Shown here in pieces: positions 1 to 8,378 of a stretch of DNA of 64,000 nucleotides (position 1 is the first letter of the stretch; each line of letters begins with the position of its first letter). Both the position numbers and the translations under genes were made by a program. Source of the DNA: Pseudomonas paeninsulae (GTDB lineage Bacteria; Pseudomonadota; Gammaproteobacteria; Pseudomonadales; Pseudomonadaceae); contig NZ_CP141799.1 of the NCBI RefSeq assembly GCF_035621475.1, positions 5,134,501 to 5,198,500 on the forward strand. Direction: 5' to 3'. The notes beneath the pieces were generated by a model. It was not told the origin of the DNA. It ran no database searches and was given only the letters and a program-made list of their open reading frames with translations.

Positions 1-93
1 GCAGAAGCCGCAATGCACGCAGCTGCGCAGGATGCTTTCGGCTTCTTCGCCGCGCGGCAGACGCTTGGCCTGTTCGGTTAAATTCGTCTGCAC
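1..93 (-). CDS. glcF: Glycolate oxidase iron-sulfur subunit GlcF (N-terminal part only)
   Basis: Only the first 31 codons lie in the window; the gene runs off the left edge. The start is a GTG at 93, three bases after the glcE stop. The visible protein ends in an R-S-C-V-H-C-G-F-C stretch, the first cysteines of a ferredoxin-type 4Fe-4S cluster, as expected for GlcF. GlcF passes electrons from the GlcD/GlcE flavin subunits to the membrane quinone pool during oxidation of glycolate to glyoxylate. Position directly after glcD and glcE in one operon supports the call. Confidence 0.85.
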   Translation of the reverse strand, partial: MQTNLTEQAKRLPRGEEAESILRSCVHCGFC

Positions 94-96
94 GGC

Positions 97-1161
97 TTAC
101 ACCTCGGCATACATGCGGCCAGCGTTGAAGATCCCTTGCGGGTCGAGCTGAGTTTTCAGCTGGCGGTGATAGCGCAATAAGGGCGCGGCCAGGGGCTGGA
201 ACGGGCTGTCGCAGACGCCGGCAGTGAAGCAGGTGGCATGGCCGCCGGCGGCACTGGCGCTGCTGCGAATCTGCGCCGCCTCGGCAGTCGATTTCAGCCA
301 GCGCTGGGCACCGCCCCAGTCGATCAACTGATCGCCGGGCAGGCTCAACACCGCGCTGTTATTGGGCAGTGACAGGCGCCACAACGGCCGCGGATCGGCG
401 AAGAACGCCAGGCGCTGCTCGTTCAGCTGCTGCCAGTAGGTCGGGTCGAGCAGCTCGCCACCCAGGCTCTTGCGGGCGGCGGCCACCGAACCTTCGCCGC
501 CTTCCAGGCGCAGGTGCAGGGCGCGACCGTCATGACTGGCGGCGCTCAGCGGGATTGGCTGCTGGCCCCATTCGGCGAGCTTGCGCAGGGCGCTCTCGAC
601 GTCCATCGGCAGGCGCAGGCTGAGGCACTGACGGGGCTTGGGCAGGACCTTGAGCGACACTTCGGTGATCAGCCCCAGGCAGCCGAAACTGCCCGCCAGC
701 AAACGCGACAGGTCATAGCCGGCGACGTTCTTCATCACCTCGCCGCCGAAGCGCAGATGCTTGCCATGGCCGGTGATCAGGCGGGTGCCCAGGACCATGT
801 CACGCACCGAACCGACCCAGGGCCGACGCGGCCCGGACAGCCCCGTGGCGACCATACCGCCGACCGTGGCGCCACCAGCGAAACTCGGCGCCTCGCAGGT
901 GAGCATCTGCCCGGCCTCATCCAGCGCTGCCTGCAATTCGGCCAGCGGGGTGCCGGCGCGGGCGGTGATCACCAGCTCGGTCGGGTCGTAGCTGACGATA
1001 CCGCGATGGGCCCGGCTGTCGATCAGCTCGCCGCTGACCGGACGACCGAGAAAGGCCTTGCTGTTACCGCCCTGAATACGCAGCGCAAGCGAATTATTGA
1101 GGGCGTGATTGACCTGTTCCAGCAGCGCCGAGCTGGCATCGAAAGCATCCGGCATGACCAT
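97..1161 (-). CDS. glcE: Glycolate oxidase FAD-binding subunit GlcE
   Basis: This 354-residue protein is the second flavin subunit of glycolate dehydrogenase, which oxidises glycolate to glyoxylate. It carries an FAD-binding PP-type fold: an R-I-Q-G-G-N-S-K segment near residue 30 and a G-A-T-V-G-G-M-V stretch near residue 95. An upstream open frame continues to 1338, but that part overlaps glcD. I chose the ATG at 1161 because its ATGA overlaps the glcD stop, the usual translational coupling; a second ATG two codons later (1155) is also possible. It lies between glcD and glcF in one transcript. Confidence 0.9.
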   Translation of the reverse strand: MVMPDAFDASSALLEQVNHALNNSLALRIQGGNSKAFLGRPVSGELIDSRAHRGIVSYDPTELVITARAGTPLAELQAALDEAGQMLTCEAPSFAGGATVGGMVATGLSGPRRPWVGSVRDMVLGTRLITGHGKHLRFGGEVMKNVAGYDLSRLLAGSFGCLGLITEVSLKVLPKPRQCLSLRLPMDVESALRKLAEWGQQPIPLSAASHDGRALHLRLEGGEGSVAAARKSLGGELLDPTYWQQLNEQRLAFFADPRPLWRLSLPNNSAVLSLPGDQLIDWGGAQRWLKSTAEAAQIRSSASAAGGHATCFTAGVCDSPFQPLAAPLLRYHRQLKTQLDPQGIFNAGRMYAEV

Positions 1162-2660
1162 CAGAAACGCTCCAGTTCGGGGAAAGGCAGCTGGCCGAGG
1201 TGCACGTGCATGGCGCCGAATTCGGCGCAGCGGTGCAGGGTCGGAATGTTCTTGCCGGGATTGAGCAGGCCCTTGGGGTCGAAGGCCGCTTTCACCGCGT
1301 GGAACAGGGTCAGCTCGTCGCTGTTGAACTGGCTGCACATCTGGTTGATCTTCTCGCGGCCGACGCCGTGCTCGCCGGTGATACTGCCGCCGACTTTGAC
1401 GCAGAGTTCGAGGATCTTGCCGCCGATGGCTTCGGCGCGCTGCAGTTCGCCGGGCTGGTTGGCATCGAACAGGATCAGCGGATGCATGTTGCCGTCACCG
1501 GCATGGAACACGTTGGCCACGCGCAGGCCGTACTCGGCGGACAGTTCGGCGATGCCGCGCAGCACACCGGGCAACTCGCGGCGTGGAATGGTGCCGTCCA
1601 TGCAGTAGTAGTCCGGCGAGATGCGTCCGACCGCCGGGAAGGCGTTCTTGCGTCCAGCCCAGAACTTGACCCGCTCGGCCTCGTCGCGGGCCAGGCGCAC
1701 TTCACTGGCACCGGCCGCCTCCAGCACCGCCCGCACCCGTTCGCAGTCGTCGCGCACGTCGGCTTCGACGCCGTCCAGTTCACAGAGCAGGATGGCTTCG
1801 GCCTCGACCGGGTAACCGGCATGGATAAAGTCTTCCACCGCCCTGATGGCCAGGTTGTCCATCATCTCCAGGCCACCGGGGATGATGCCGGCGGCGATGA
1901 TGGCGCCGACCGCACGCCCGGCCTTCTCCACCGAATCGAAACTGGCCAGCAGCACCTTGGCCACCTGCGGCTTGGGCAGCAGCTTGACCGTGACCTCGGT
2001 GATGATGCCGAGCATGCCTTCCGAACCAGTGAACAGCGCCAGCAGATCGAAGCCCGGCGCATCCAGGGCATCGCTGCCCAGGGTCATGCGCTCGCCCTCG
2101 ACCGTGAGGACTTCGACCTTGAGCAGGTTGTGCACGGTCAGGCCGTATTTCAGGCAATGCACGCCGCCGGCGTTCTCGGCGACGTTGCCGCCGATCGAAC
2201 AGGCGATCTGCGAGGACGGATCCGGCGCGTAATACAGCTCATGCGGCGCGGCGGCCTGGGAAATCGCCAGGTTGCGCACGCCGGGCTGGACCCGGGCAAA
2301 GCGCCCGGCCGGGTTGACCTCGAGAATCTTGTTGAAGCGCGCCATCACCAGCAGGATGCCCTGCTCCAGCGGCAAGGCGCCGCCGGACAAACCGGTGCCG
2401 GCGCCGCGCGCCACCACCGGCACGCCACGCTGGTAGCAGAGTTTGAGCAGGCGCTCGACCTGCTCGATGCGCTCGGGCAGCACCACCAGCATCGGCGTGA
2501 CGGTGTAGGCCGAGAGGCCATCGCACTCGTAGGGTTTGAGGTCTTCCTGATCGTGCAGCACGTCCAGGTCCGGCAGCTGCTCGCGCAATGCGGCCAGCAG
2601 GGCTGGCTTATCGACCGAGGGCAACGGGCCATCGACGCGCTCGTCGTACAGAATGCTCAT
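1161..2660 (-). CDS. glcD: Glycolate oxidase FAD-linked catalytic subunit GlcD
   Basis: This is a 499-residue FAD-linked oxidase of the GlcD/lactate dehydrogenase type, catalysing glycolate to glyoxylate. The N-terminal half holds the FAD-binding fold with R-G-A-G-T-G-L-S-G-G at about residues 85-94. The C-terminal cap domain has the family motifs H-A-G-D-G-N near residue 384 and G-E-H-G-V-G near 424. It is first in the glcDEF operon, read away from glcC. Its regulation is probably by GlcC through the two palindromes in the 256-bp intergenic region. Confidence 0.95.
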   Translation of the reverse strand: MSILYDERVDGPLPSVDKPALLAALREQLPDLDVLHDQEDLKPYECDGLSAYTVTPMLVVLPERIEQVERLLKLCYQRGVPVVARGAGTGLSGGALPLEQGILLVMARFNKILEVNPAGRFARVQPGVRNLAISQAAAPHELYYAPDPSSQIACSIGGNVAENAGGVHCLKYGLTVHNLLKVEVLTVEGERMTLGSDALDAPGFDLLALFTGSEGMLGIITEVTVKLLPKPQVAKVLLASFDSVEKAGRAVGAIIAAGIIPGGLEMMDNLAIRAVEDFIHAGYPVEAEAILLCELDGVEADVRDDCERVRAVLEAAGASEVRLARDEAERVKFWAGRKNAFPAVGRISPDYYCMDGTIPRRELPGVLRGIAELSAEYGLRVANVFHAGDGNMHPLILFDANQPGELQRAEAIGGKILELCVKVGGSITGEHGVGREKINQMCSQFNSDELTLFHAVKAAFDPKGLLNPGKNIPTLHRCAEFGAMHVHLGQLPFPELERF

Positions 2661-2776
2661 GGCAGGCTCACTCAGGTGGCGTAGCGGGTGTCAGCGTTAT
2701 GGCGCATCCGGACAGTGGTGCGCTGGTTGTGCCGCATGGTTAGGCCCTGGCAACCTTGGCGTCCATCGCCAGACAC

Positions 2777-2791
2777 ACTGGTATGACCAGT
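2777..2791. promoter_or_regulatory. GlcC operator candidate, glcD-proximal
   Basis: This is a perfect palindrome, ACTGGT-ATG-ACCAGT. TGGT-N-ACCA cores are typical of FadR-subfamily GntR regulators such as GlcC and PdhR. It has the same arms as the site at 2886-2900, in the glcD/glcC divergent region. The binding protein is inferred. Confidence 0.7.
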
Positions 2792-2885
2792 TTTTTTAGA
2801 CTCGCGCGTCACCACTTATCGACCCAGGCTTTATCCATCCTGGCTAACGCGCTTATATTTGTCCGCCTAAGTTCGCCAAACCATA

Positions 2886-2900
2886 ACTGGTCCTACCAGT
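2886..2900. promoter_or_regulatory. GlcC operator candidate, glcC-proximal
   Basis: This is a perfect palindrome, ACTGGT-CCT-ACCAGT, ending 16 bp before the glcC start codon. The position suggests autoregulation. The centre lies 109 bp from that of the other copy. Confidence 0.7.
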
Positions 2901-2916
2901 CATCGAGTGCGCCACA

Positions 2917-3693
2917 ATGGATCAAGAACTGCCTGCAGTACGCCGCCAGGTCAGCGATGTAGTGGCCGAAAAAATTGAACGGCTGATCGTCGACGGCGTG
3001 CTCAAGGTGGGTCAGGCCCTGCCCTCGGAACGACGCCTGTGCGAGAAGCTGGGGATTTCCCGTTCGGCACTGCGCGAAGGGCTCAAGGTACTGCGCGGGC
3101 GCGGCATCATCGAAACCGCGCAAGGCCGCGATTCGCGGGTCGCGACCCTGAACGGGCCGCGCGATGCCAGCCCGTTGATGCACCTGTTCAACTCGCAGCC
3201 GCGCACCCTCTTCGATTTGCTCGAAGTGCGCGCCCTGCTCGAGGCTGAGTCGGCGCGCCTGGCCGCCCTGCGCGGTACCGATGCGGATTTCGTCCTGCTG
3301 ACCCGACGCTACGAGGAAATGCTCGCCGCCCACAATGAGCCGCCAAGCGACGTCGATCCGCGCGAGCATGCGCGCCTCGACCATGCCTTCCACCTGGCGA
3401 TCTGCGAGGCGTCGCACAACCCGGTGCTGCTGCACACCCTGCAGTCGCTGACCGACCTGATGCTCAGCACGGTGTTCGCCTCGGTCAACAACCTCTATCA
3501 CCGGCCCCTGCAGAAACGCCAGATCGACCGCCAGCACTCGCGCCTGTACCACGCGGTGATCGAGCGCCTGCCGGAACTGGCGCAGCGCGCCGCCCGCGAG
3601 CACATCCACAGCATTCGCGACAACCTCAAGGAAATCGAGCAGGAGGAACAACGCCTGGTGCGCGCGACCATGCGCCTGGAAGGCTGGTCGTGA
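2917..3693 (+). CDS. glcC: GntR/FCD-family glycolate regulator GlcC
   Basis: This 258-residue regulator has an N-terminal winged helix (recognition segment with L-P-S-E-R-R-L and S-R-S-A-L-R-E at about residues 36-58) and a C-terminal all-helical FCD ligand domain (about 90-240). GlcC proteins activate glycolate oxidase genes on sensing glycolate and repress their own gene. Divergence from glcDEF and the two shared palindromes between them fit this role. Length and motifs match the family. Confidence 0.9.
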   Translation: MDQELPAVRRQVSDVVAEKIERLIVDGVLKVGQALPSERRLCEKLGISRSALREGLKVLRGRGIIETAQGRDSRVATLNGPRDASPLMHLFNSQPRTLFDLLEVRALLEAESARLAALRGTDADFVLLTRRYEEMLAAHNEPPSDVDPREHARLDHAFHLAICEASHNPVLLHTLQSLTDLMLSTVFASVNNLYHRPLQKRQIDRQHSRLYHAVIERLPELAQRAAREHIHSIRDNLKEIEQEEQRLVRATMRLEGWS

Positions 3694-3710
3694 TCGGTCG
3701 GGGTGGGCCG

Positions 3711-3835
3711 TAGGGAGGGTTAGCGGCGCGTAACGCCGATCCTTGCACCGACCACCGCGTTGCGTATCCCACCAGGGGCTACCTATGCCGGGCACCGGCT
3801 TGGCGCCTAACCCAGCCTACGCCCGCGAACGTCCG
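3711..3835. repeat. GC-rich intergenic repeat-like region
   Basis: The glcC-ubiC gap holds non-coding GC-rich sequence with GTAGG...GGTTAGCGGCGCGTAACGCC-type inverted pieces and a closing CCTACG. Such pieces resemble interspersed repeats common between Pseudomonas genes. A similar stretch lies near 53050-53230. No gene is visible. Confidence 0.35.
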
Positions 3836-3860
3836 TGCTAGACTCGCGCGCTTCCGATTT

Positions 3861-4427
3861 GTGGTGAATTCTGTCGTGCCCAACGCCGCCCTCGCCCACC
3901 CGCCGCACTGGCTGACCGCCAGCCAACTGCACCCGGCCCCGGCTGCCGGGGTACGCGACTGGCTGTTCAATCAAGACTCGCTGACCCGCAGACTGACGGC
4001 ATTGTCCAATGACGGTTTTAGCGTCACCCCGCTGGTCGAGGGTTGGCAGCGCCTGCGCAGCGACGAATGCACGGCCCTCAACGTCGCCGCCGGCAGTCAG
4101 GGCTGGGTGCGTGAAGTGTATTTGCGCGGCCACGGCCAACCCTGGGTGTTCGCCCGCAGCGTGGCGGCGCGCAGCGCTCTGGAGGGCTCCGGCCTGGCCC
4201 TCGATCAGCTGGGCAGCCGCTCGCTCGGCGAACTGCTGTTCAGTGACCGCGCGTTCGAGCGCAACGCCCTGCAAGTCTGCCGTTTCCCGGCAGCCTGGCT
4301 ACCCGCCGAGGTGCGCGCAGAACGCCTGTGGGCACGCCGCTCCTGCTTCAGCCGCGGCGCCCTCGGGGTTCTGGTGGTCGAAGTGTTTCTGCCCGAATTC
4401 TGGCCGGACGCCGGGATCGAGGCGTAG
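3861..4427 (+). CDS. ubiC: Chorismate pyruvate-lyase UbiC
   Basis: UbiC splits chorismate into 4-hydroxybenzoate and pyruvate, the first committed step of ubiquinone synthesis, in the cytoplasm. The 188-residue product has the family layout: an R-E-V-Y-L-R segment mid-protein, L-G-E-L-L-F and, near the C-terminus, L-W-A-R-R-S-C-F followed by V-V-E-V-F-L-P-E-F. The start is a GTG at 3861; a GTG at 3876 (reading V-P-N-A-A) is the alternative. It is directly upstream of ubiA, which uses its product. Confidence 0.92.
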   Translation: MVNSVVPNAALAHPPHWLTASQLHPAPAAGVRDWLFNQDSLTRRLTALSNDGFSVTPLVEGWQRLRSDECTALNVAAGSQGWVREVYLRGHGQPWVFARSVAARSALEGSGLALDQLGSRSLGELLFSDRAFERNALQVCRFPAAWLPAEVRAERLWARRSCFSRGALGVLVVEVFLPEFWPDAGIEA

Positions 4428-4560
4428 GCTGGACAACCTCGCAGCGTTTGCCACCCGCCATGCCGCGCGGCTTGCCACGGGCTAACCGCTCATCCTGCCT
4501 CTCGCCTTCTACCCACCTCGAACCGGCCAGGGTGGGTCACGCCGTATCTGCCGAGAAGAC

Positions 4561-4586
4561 GGTGGATGCAAACAGCGTCATCCACC
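4561..4586. repeat. REP-like hairpin, GGTGGATG-N10-CATCCACC
   Basis: This is an 8-bp perfect inverted repeat with a 10-nt loop between ubiC and ubiA. A near-identical hairpin with the same arms and the same AGCG loop end lies at 33721-33746. It is a dispersed repeat rather than a gene-specific site. Confidence 0.6.
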
Positions 4587-4639
4587 CTCCGCGCCCAGCA
4601 CCCGTATAATCCGCCGCACCTCGCACGGAGACGCGCTCG

Positions 4640-5530
4640 ATGTACACCCGCCTGCTCAAATCACTGAATCGCCTGCACCCCCGCACCTGGGACTTCATCC
4701 AGCTGATGCGCCTGGACAAACCCATCGGCATCTTCCTGCTGCTATGGCCGACGCTGTGGGCCCTGTGGGTCGCAGCCGAAGGCGTGCCGAGCGCGAAAAA
4801 CCTGTTTATCTTCGTCGTCGGCGTGATCCTGATGCGCGCCGCCGGCTGCGTGATCAACGACTACGCCGACCGCAACTTCGACGGCCACGTCAAACGCACC
4901 CAGGCGCGGCCCCTGGCCAGCGGCAAGGTGACGCCGCGCGAGGCGCTGATCCTGTTCGCCGTGCTGGTGCTGCTGGCCTTCTTGCTGGTGCTGCTGACCA
5001 ACGCCACGACCATCTGGCTGTCCTTCGGCGGCCTGGCCCTGGCCGCCTGCTACCCCTTCATGAAGCGCTACACCTTCTACCCCCAGGTGGTGCTCGGCGC
5101 GGCGTTTTCCTGGGGCATGCCGATGGCCTTCACCGCCGAGACCGGCAGCCTGCCGCCGGAGGCCTGGCTGCTGTTCATCGCCAACCTGCTGTGGACGGTG
5201 GCTTATGACACCTACTACGCCATGGCCGACCGCGACGACGACCTGAAGATCGGCGTGAAGTCCACCGCCATCCTGTTCGGCGATGCCGACCGCCTGATCA
5301 TCGCCATCCTGCAGGGCCTGACCCTGCTGTGCCTGCTGCTGGCGGGCAGCCGCTTCGAGCTGGGCCTGCCGTTCCACCTCGGCCTGCTGGCCGCCGCGGG
5401 ATGTTTCCTCTGGGAATACCGGGCCACCCGCAATCGCAAGCCAATGGCTTGTTTCAATGCCTTCCTGCATAACCACTGGGCCGGGCTGGCGATCTTCATC
5501 GGCATCGTGCTGGATTACGCGCTGCGCTGA
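4640..5530 (+). CDS. ubiA: 4-hydroxybenzoate polyprenyltransferase UbiA
   Basis: UbiA is an integral-membrane enzyme that attaches the polyprenyl tail to 4-hydroxybenzoate in ubiquinone synthesis. This 296-residue protein has the first aspartate-rich motif N-D-Y-A-D-R-N-F-D at residues 73-81 and the second, [12 protein letters not shown], near 193-204, both binding Mg-diphosphate. The rest is mostly hydrophobic helices, about eight or nine. It follows ubiC in the same direction with a 212-bp gap that carries a repeat, so co-transcription is not certain. Confidence 0.95.
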   Translation: MYTRLLKSLNRLHPRTWDFIQLMRLDKPIGIFLLLWPTLWALWVAAEGVPSAKNLFIFVVGVILMRAAGCVINDYADRNFDGHVKRTQARPLASGKVTPREALILFAVLVLLAFLLVLLTNATTIWLSFGGLALAACYPFMKRYTFYPQVVLGAAFSWGMPMAFTAETGSLPPEAWLLFIANLLWTVAYDTYYAMADRDDDLKIGVKSTAILFGDADRLIIAILQGLTLLCLLLAGSRFELGLPFHLGLLAAAGCFLWEYRATRNRKPMACFNAFLHNHWAGLAIFIGIVLDYALR

Positions 5531-5531
5531 A

Positions 5532-5561
5532 GTCCACGCAGCGCGCAAGCGCTGCGTGGAC
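5532..5561. terminator. Stem-loop between convergent ubiA and COG4315 gene
   Basis: Perfect 12-bp arms (GTCCACGCAGCG and complement) enclose a CGCAAG loop just after the ubiA stop. There is no U-tract, so it may act as a bidirectional block or an mRNA end stabiliser rather than a classical terminator. Confidence 0.6.
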
Positions 5562-5569
5562 AGCCGGGG

Positions 5570-5950
5570 TCACTCAGGCTTGGCCATGTGCCAGACGCCC
5601 CCTTTACCGTCACCGGTCATATCACCTGCTTTCATATCTTTGACGAAGGTGTACAAGGGCTTGCCGTAATAGGCCCACTGCAAGGTGCCATCGTCGCGTT
5701 TGACCACCGTCCAATCATCGTCGGCCATGGCGCCGGCCTCGGCGGCCAGGGGTGGCCAGTTCTCCGCGCATTGGTCGTAGCAGTTGGATTTGCCCATGGC
5801 GTCCTGGTCGTAGGTGTAAAGCGTCATTCCTTTGCTGTCGACCAGCATGCCGTTCTCGACCATCGCCGGTTCGGCCGCCTGCACTACAGCGGATAACCCC
5901 AGCAGCACGCCGCCAAGCAGGGCCAGTCGGATCGGGTTGGATCTGATCAT
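5570..5950 (-). CDS. Secreted COG4315-family small protein
   Basis: This 126-residue protein starts with a clear Sec signal peptide (hydrophobic residues 8-24, cut near A-Q-A-A-E). The mature part has the two short repeats of the COG4315 family, seen as M-L-V-D-S-K-G-M-T-L-Y-T-Y-D and Y-Y-G-K-P-L-Y-T-F-V-K-D, and the N-C-Y-D-Q-C-A-E-N-W-P-P motif. The family is periplasmic and has no firmly assigned biochemical role. The gene is convergent with ubiA. It corresponds in position to the hypothetical gene before phoB in related pseudomonads. Confidence 0.8.
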   Translation of the reverse strand: MIRSNPIRLALLGGVLLGLSAVVQAAEPAMVENGMLVDSKGMTLYTYDQDAMGKSNCYDQCAENWPPLAAEAGAMADDDWTVVKRDDGTLQWAYYGKPLYTFVKDMKAGDMTGDGKGGVWHMAKPE

Positions 5951-6143
5951 CGGTGATATCTCCTTCTGTTAACCACGTTAGTCTGGCGACAGGCTAAGAT
6001 CGGTGCCGGACAACCTCGAAGGACGAGCAGGCAGAACCCTGAAATGCCTGCAGTTAGCAGGCCTTTTTGCGCCAGGCTCCAAGCGCCCGATCGATTGAGC
6101 GGGCGCATCGTTCAGCATAGACCAGTCAGGCGTTAACGCTGGC

Positions 6144-6161
6144 CTGTCATATCGCTGCAAT
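6144..6161 (+). promoter_or_regulatory. Pho box upstream of phoB
   Basis: CTGTCATATCGCTGCAAT matches the tandem CTGTCAY-N4-CTGTCAY PhoB site: the first half is perfect and the second is 5 of 7. It lies 54 bp before the phoB start, consistent with phosphate-starvation autoinduction of phoBR. Confidence 0.7.
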
Positions 6162-6214
6162 AATTCCGCTATCTAATGCCACGCATGACAGTAGAACGAC
6201 TTGAGGCGGGACCC

Positions 6215-6904
6215 ATGGTTGGCAAGAGCATTCTGATCGTCGATGACGAAGCACCGATCCGCGAAATGATCGCGGTGGCCCTGGAAATGGCCGGCTACGA
6301 GTGCCTGGAAGCGGAGAACAGCCAGCAGGCCCACACCATCATCGTCGACCGCAAACCCGACCTGATCCTGCTCGACTGGATGCTCCCCGGCACCAGCGGC
6401 ATCGAGCTGGCGCGCCGGCTCAAGCGTGACGAATTGACCAGCGACATCCCGATCATCATGCTCACCGCCAAGGGCGAAGAGGACAACAAGATCCAGGGCC
6501 TGGAAGTCGGCGCCGACGATTACATCACCAAGCCGTTCTCGCCGCGCGAACTGGTCGCCCGCCTCAAGGCCGTGCTGCGCCGTGCCGGTCCCAGCGATAG
6601 CGAGGGGCCGATCGAAGTCGGCGGCCTGCTGCTCGACCCAGTCAGCCACCGGGTGACCATCGACGGCAAGCCGGCCGAGATGGGCCCCACCGAATACCGC
6701 CTGCTGCAATTTTTCATGACCCACCAGGAGCGCGCCTATACCCGCGGCCAACTGCTCGACCAGGTCTGGGGTGGCAACGTCTACGTAGAGGAGCGCACAG
6801 TCGATGTGCACATCCGTCGCCTGCGTAAGGCGCTCGGCGAAATCTACGAAAACCTGGTACAGACCGTGCGCGGCACGGGCTATCGTTTTTCCACCAAAAG
6901 CTAG
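6215..6904 (+). CDS. phoB: Phosphate regulon response regulator PhoB
   Basis: PhoB is an OmpR-class regulator that activates the Pho regulon when phosphorylated by PhoR. The 229-residue protein has a receiver domain (D10, D11, phospho-acceptor D54, T84, K107) and a C-terminal winged helix ending G-T-G-Y-R-F. The frame is open further upstream, but the ATG at 6215 ([11 protein letters not shown]) gives the family start and length. A Pho box precedes it, and phoR follows 58 bp downstream. Confidence 0.96.
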   Translation: MVGKSILIVDDEAPIREMIAVALEMAGYECLEAENSQQAHTIIVDRKPDLILLDWMLPGTSGIELARRLKRDELTSDIPIIMLTAKGEEDNKIQGLEVGADDYITKPFSPRELVARLKAVLRRAGPSDSEGPIEVGGLLLDPVSHRVTIDGKPAEMGPTEYRLLQFFMTHQERAYTRGQLLDQVWGGNVYVEERTVDVHIRRLRKALGEIYENLVQTVRGTGYRFSTKS

Positions 6905-6962
6905 CGGTATCCCCGGTCGATGACGGCACGGGTTAGGATTGCCGGCTTGCCTCAGCGGCTCA

Positions 6963-8297
6963 ATGGATCGATTGGCGGATGACTCCCAAGTGAAGCAAAA
7001 CTGGCGTGGCGCCATGGTGCGCCGCCTGCTGCTGTTAATCGGTGCCTGCCTGCTGCTCGGCCTGTTCACCGGCGAGTACGCCTGGGCGCTGGCGACCGGC
7101 CTGGCCGTCTATCTGGGCTGGACCCTGAACCAGTTGCTGCGCCTGCACAAATGGTTGCAAGAGCATCGGCCGGACGAGCCGCCACCGGATGGCTATGGTC
7201 TTTGGGGCGAGGTGTTCGACAGCATCTACCACCTGCAACGGCGCAACCAGCGCGCCCGCGGCCGTCTGCAGGCGGTGATCGATCGGGTCCAGGAGTCCAC
7301 CGCCGCGCTGAAAGATGCGGTGGTCATGCTCGACAGCAACGGCAACCTGGAGTGGTGGAACCGCGCCGCGGAGACCCTGCTGGGCCTGAAAACCCCGCAG
7401 GACAGTGGTCAGGCAATCACCAACTTGCTGCGCGACCCACGCTTTATCGAGTACTTCGAGAACCACAACTACAACGAGCCGCTGGAGCTGCCCTCGCCGG
7501 TCAGCGGCCGTCTACGCCTGCAGTTCCATATCACCCAGTACGGCAATCGCGAACACCTGATGCTGGTGCGCGATATCACCCGTCTGTATCAACTGGAGCA
7601 GATGCGTAAGGACTTCGTCGCCAACGTCTCCCACGAGTTGCGCACGCCGCTGACGGTGATCGCCGGTTACCTGGAAACCCTGCTGGACAACGTCGAGGAC
7701 GTCAATCCGCGCTGGCTGCGCGCGCTGCAACAGATGCAGCAGCAAGGCGGGCGCATGCAAAACCTGCTCAATGACCTGCTGTTGCTGGCCAAGCTGGAAG
7801 CCACCGACTACCCCTCGGACAATCAGCCAGTGGCGGTCGATCTGCTGCTGCTGAGCATCAAGAGCGACGCCCAGGCGCTATCCGGCGAACGCATGCACCG
7901 CATCAGCCTGGAGGCCGACCCGCACTTGCGTCTCAAGGGCAGCGAGGCGGAACTGCGCAGTGCCTTCTCCAACCTGGTGTTCAACGCGGTCAAGTACAGC
8001 CCCGACGAGGGTCGCATCGACATCCGCTGGTGGGGTGACGAGCAAGGCGCGCACTTGGTGGTGCAGGACAACGGCCCGGGCATCGAGGCCAAGCACCTGC
8101 CGCGCCTGACCGAACGCTTCTACCGGGTCGATTCCAGCCGCGCCAGCAACACCGGCGGTACCGGCCTGGGCCTGGCCATCGTCAAACATGTGCTGCTGCG
8201 CCACCGCGCCCGCCTGCAGATCGACAGCAACCTGGGCAAGGGCAGCACCTTCACCTGTCACTTCCCCAGCACTCAGGTGGTACGCCGCGGCAGCTAA
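6963..8297 (+). CDS. phoR: Phosphate regulon sensor kinase PhoR
   Basis: PhoR is the membrane histidine kinase partner of PhoB. Visible in order are an N-terminal hydrophobic hairpin (L-L-L-L-I-G-A-C-L-L-L-G-L-F), a PAS region (D-A-V-V-M-L-D-S-N-G-N-L), the HisKA box N-V-S-H-E-L-R-T-P with the phospho-histidine codon at 7632-7634, and an HATPase domain with N, G1 (D-N-G-P-G-I) and G2 (G-T-G-L-G-L) boxes. Start choice is open: ATG at 6963 gives 444 residues, and GTG at 6990 (V-K-Q-N-W-R-G) gives 435. I kept the ATG. Neither has a strong ribosome-binding site. Confidence 0.93.
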   Translation: MDRLADDSQVKQNWRGAMVRRLLLLIGACLLLGLFTGEYAWALATGLAVYLGWTLNQLLRLHKWLQEHRPDEPPPDGYGLWGEVFDSIYHLQRRNQRARGRLQAVIDRVQESTAALKDAVVMLDSNGNLEWWNRAAETLLGLKTPQDSGQAITNLLRDPRFIEYFENHNYNEPLELPSPVSGRLRLQFHITQYGNREHLMLVRDITRLYQLEQMRKDFVANVSHELRTPLTVIAGYLETLLDNVEDVNPRWLRALQQMQQQGGRMQNLLNDLLLLAKLEATDYPSDNQPVAVDLLLLSIKSDAQALSGERMHRISLEADPHLRLKGSEAELRSAFSNLVFNAVKYSPDEGRIDIRWWGDEQGAHLVVQDNGPGIEAKHLPRLTERFYRVDSSRASNTGGTGLGLAIVKHVLLRHRARLQIDSNLGKGSTFTCHFPSTQVVRRGS

Positions 8298-8378
8298 CAG
8301 CCCGCGGCGCACGCGCAGGCTTGCAAAGCCGATTGCTTAGCCCCACCCTCTAGTGCTCATTGGCCTACCGAAACCTTT

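Noticed and set aside
1200..2684. 494-codon open frame on the plus strand opposite glcD
   Set aside because: It is antisense to a confidently identified gene, its translation is histidine/glutamine-rich with no motif, and it reflects high-GC codon bias.
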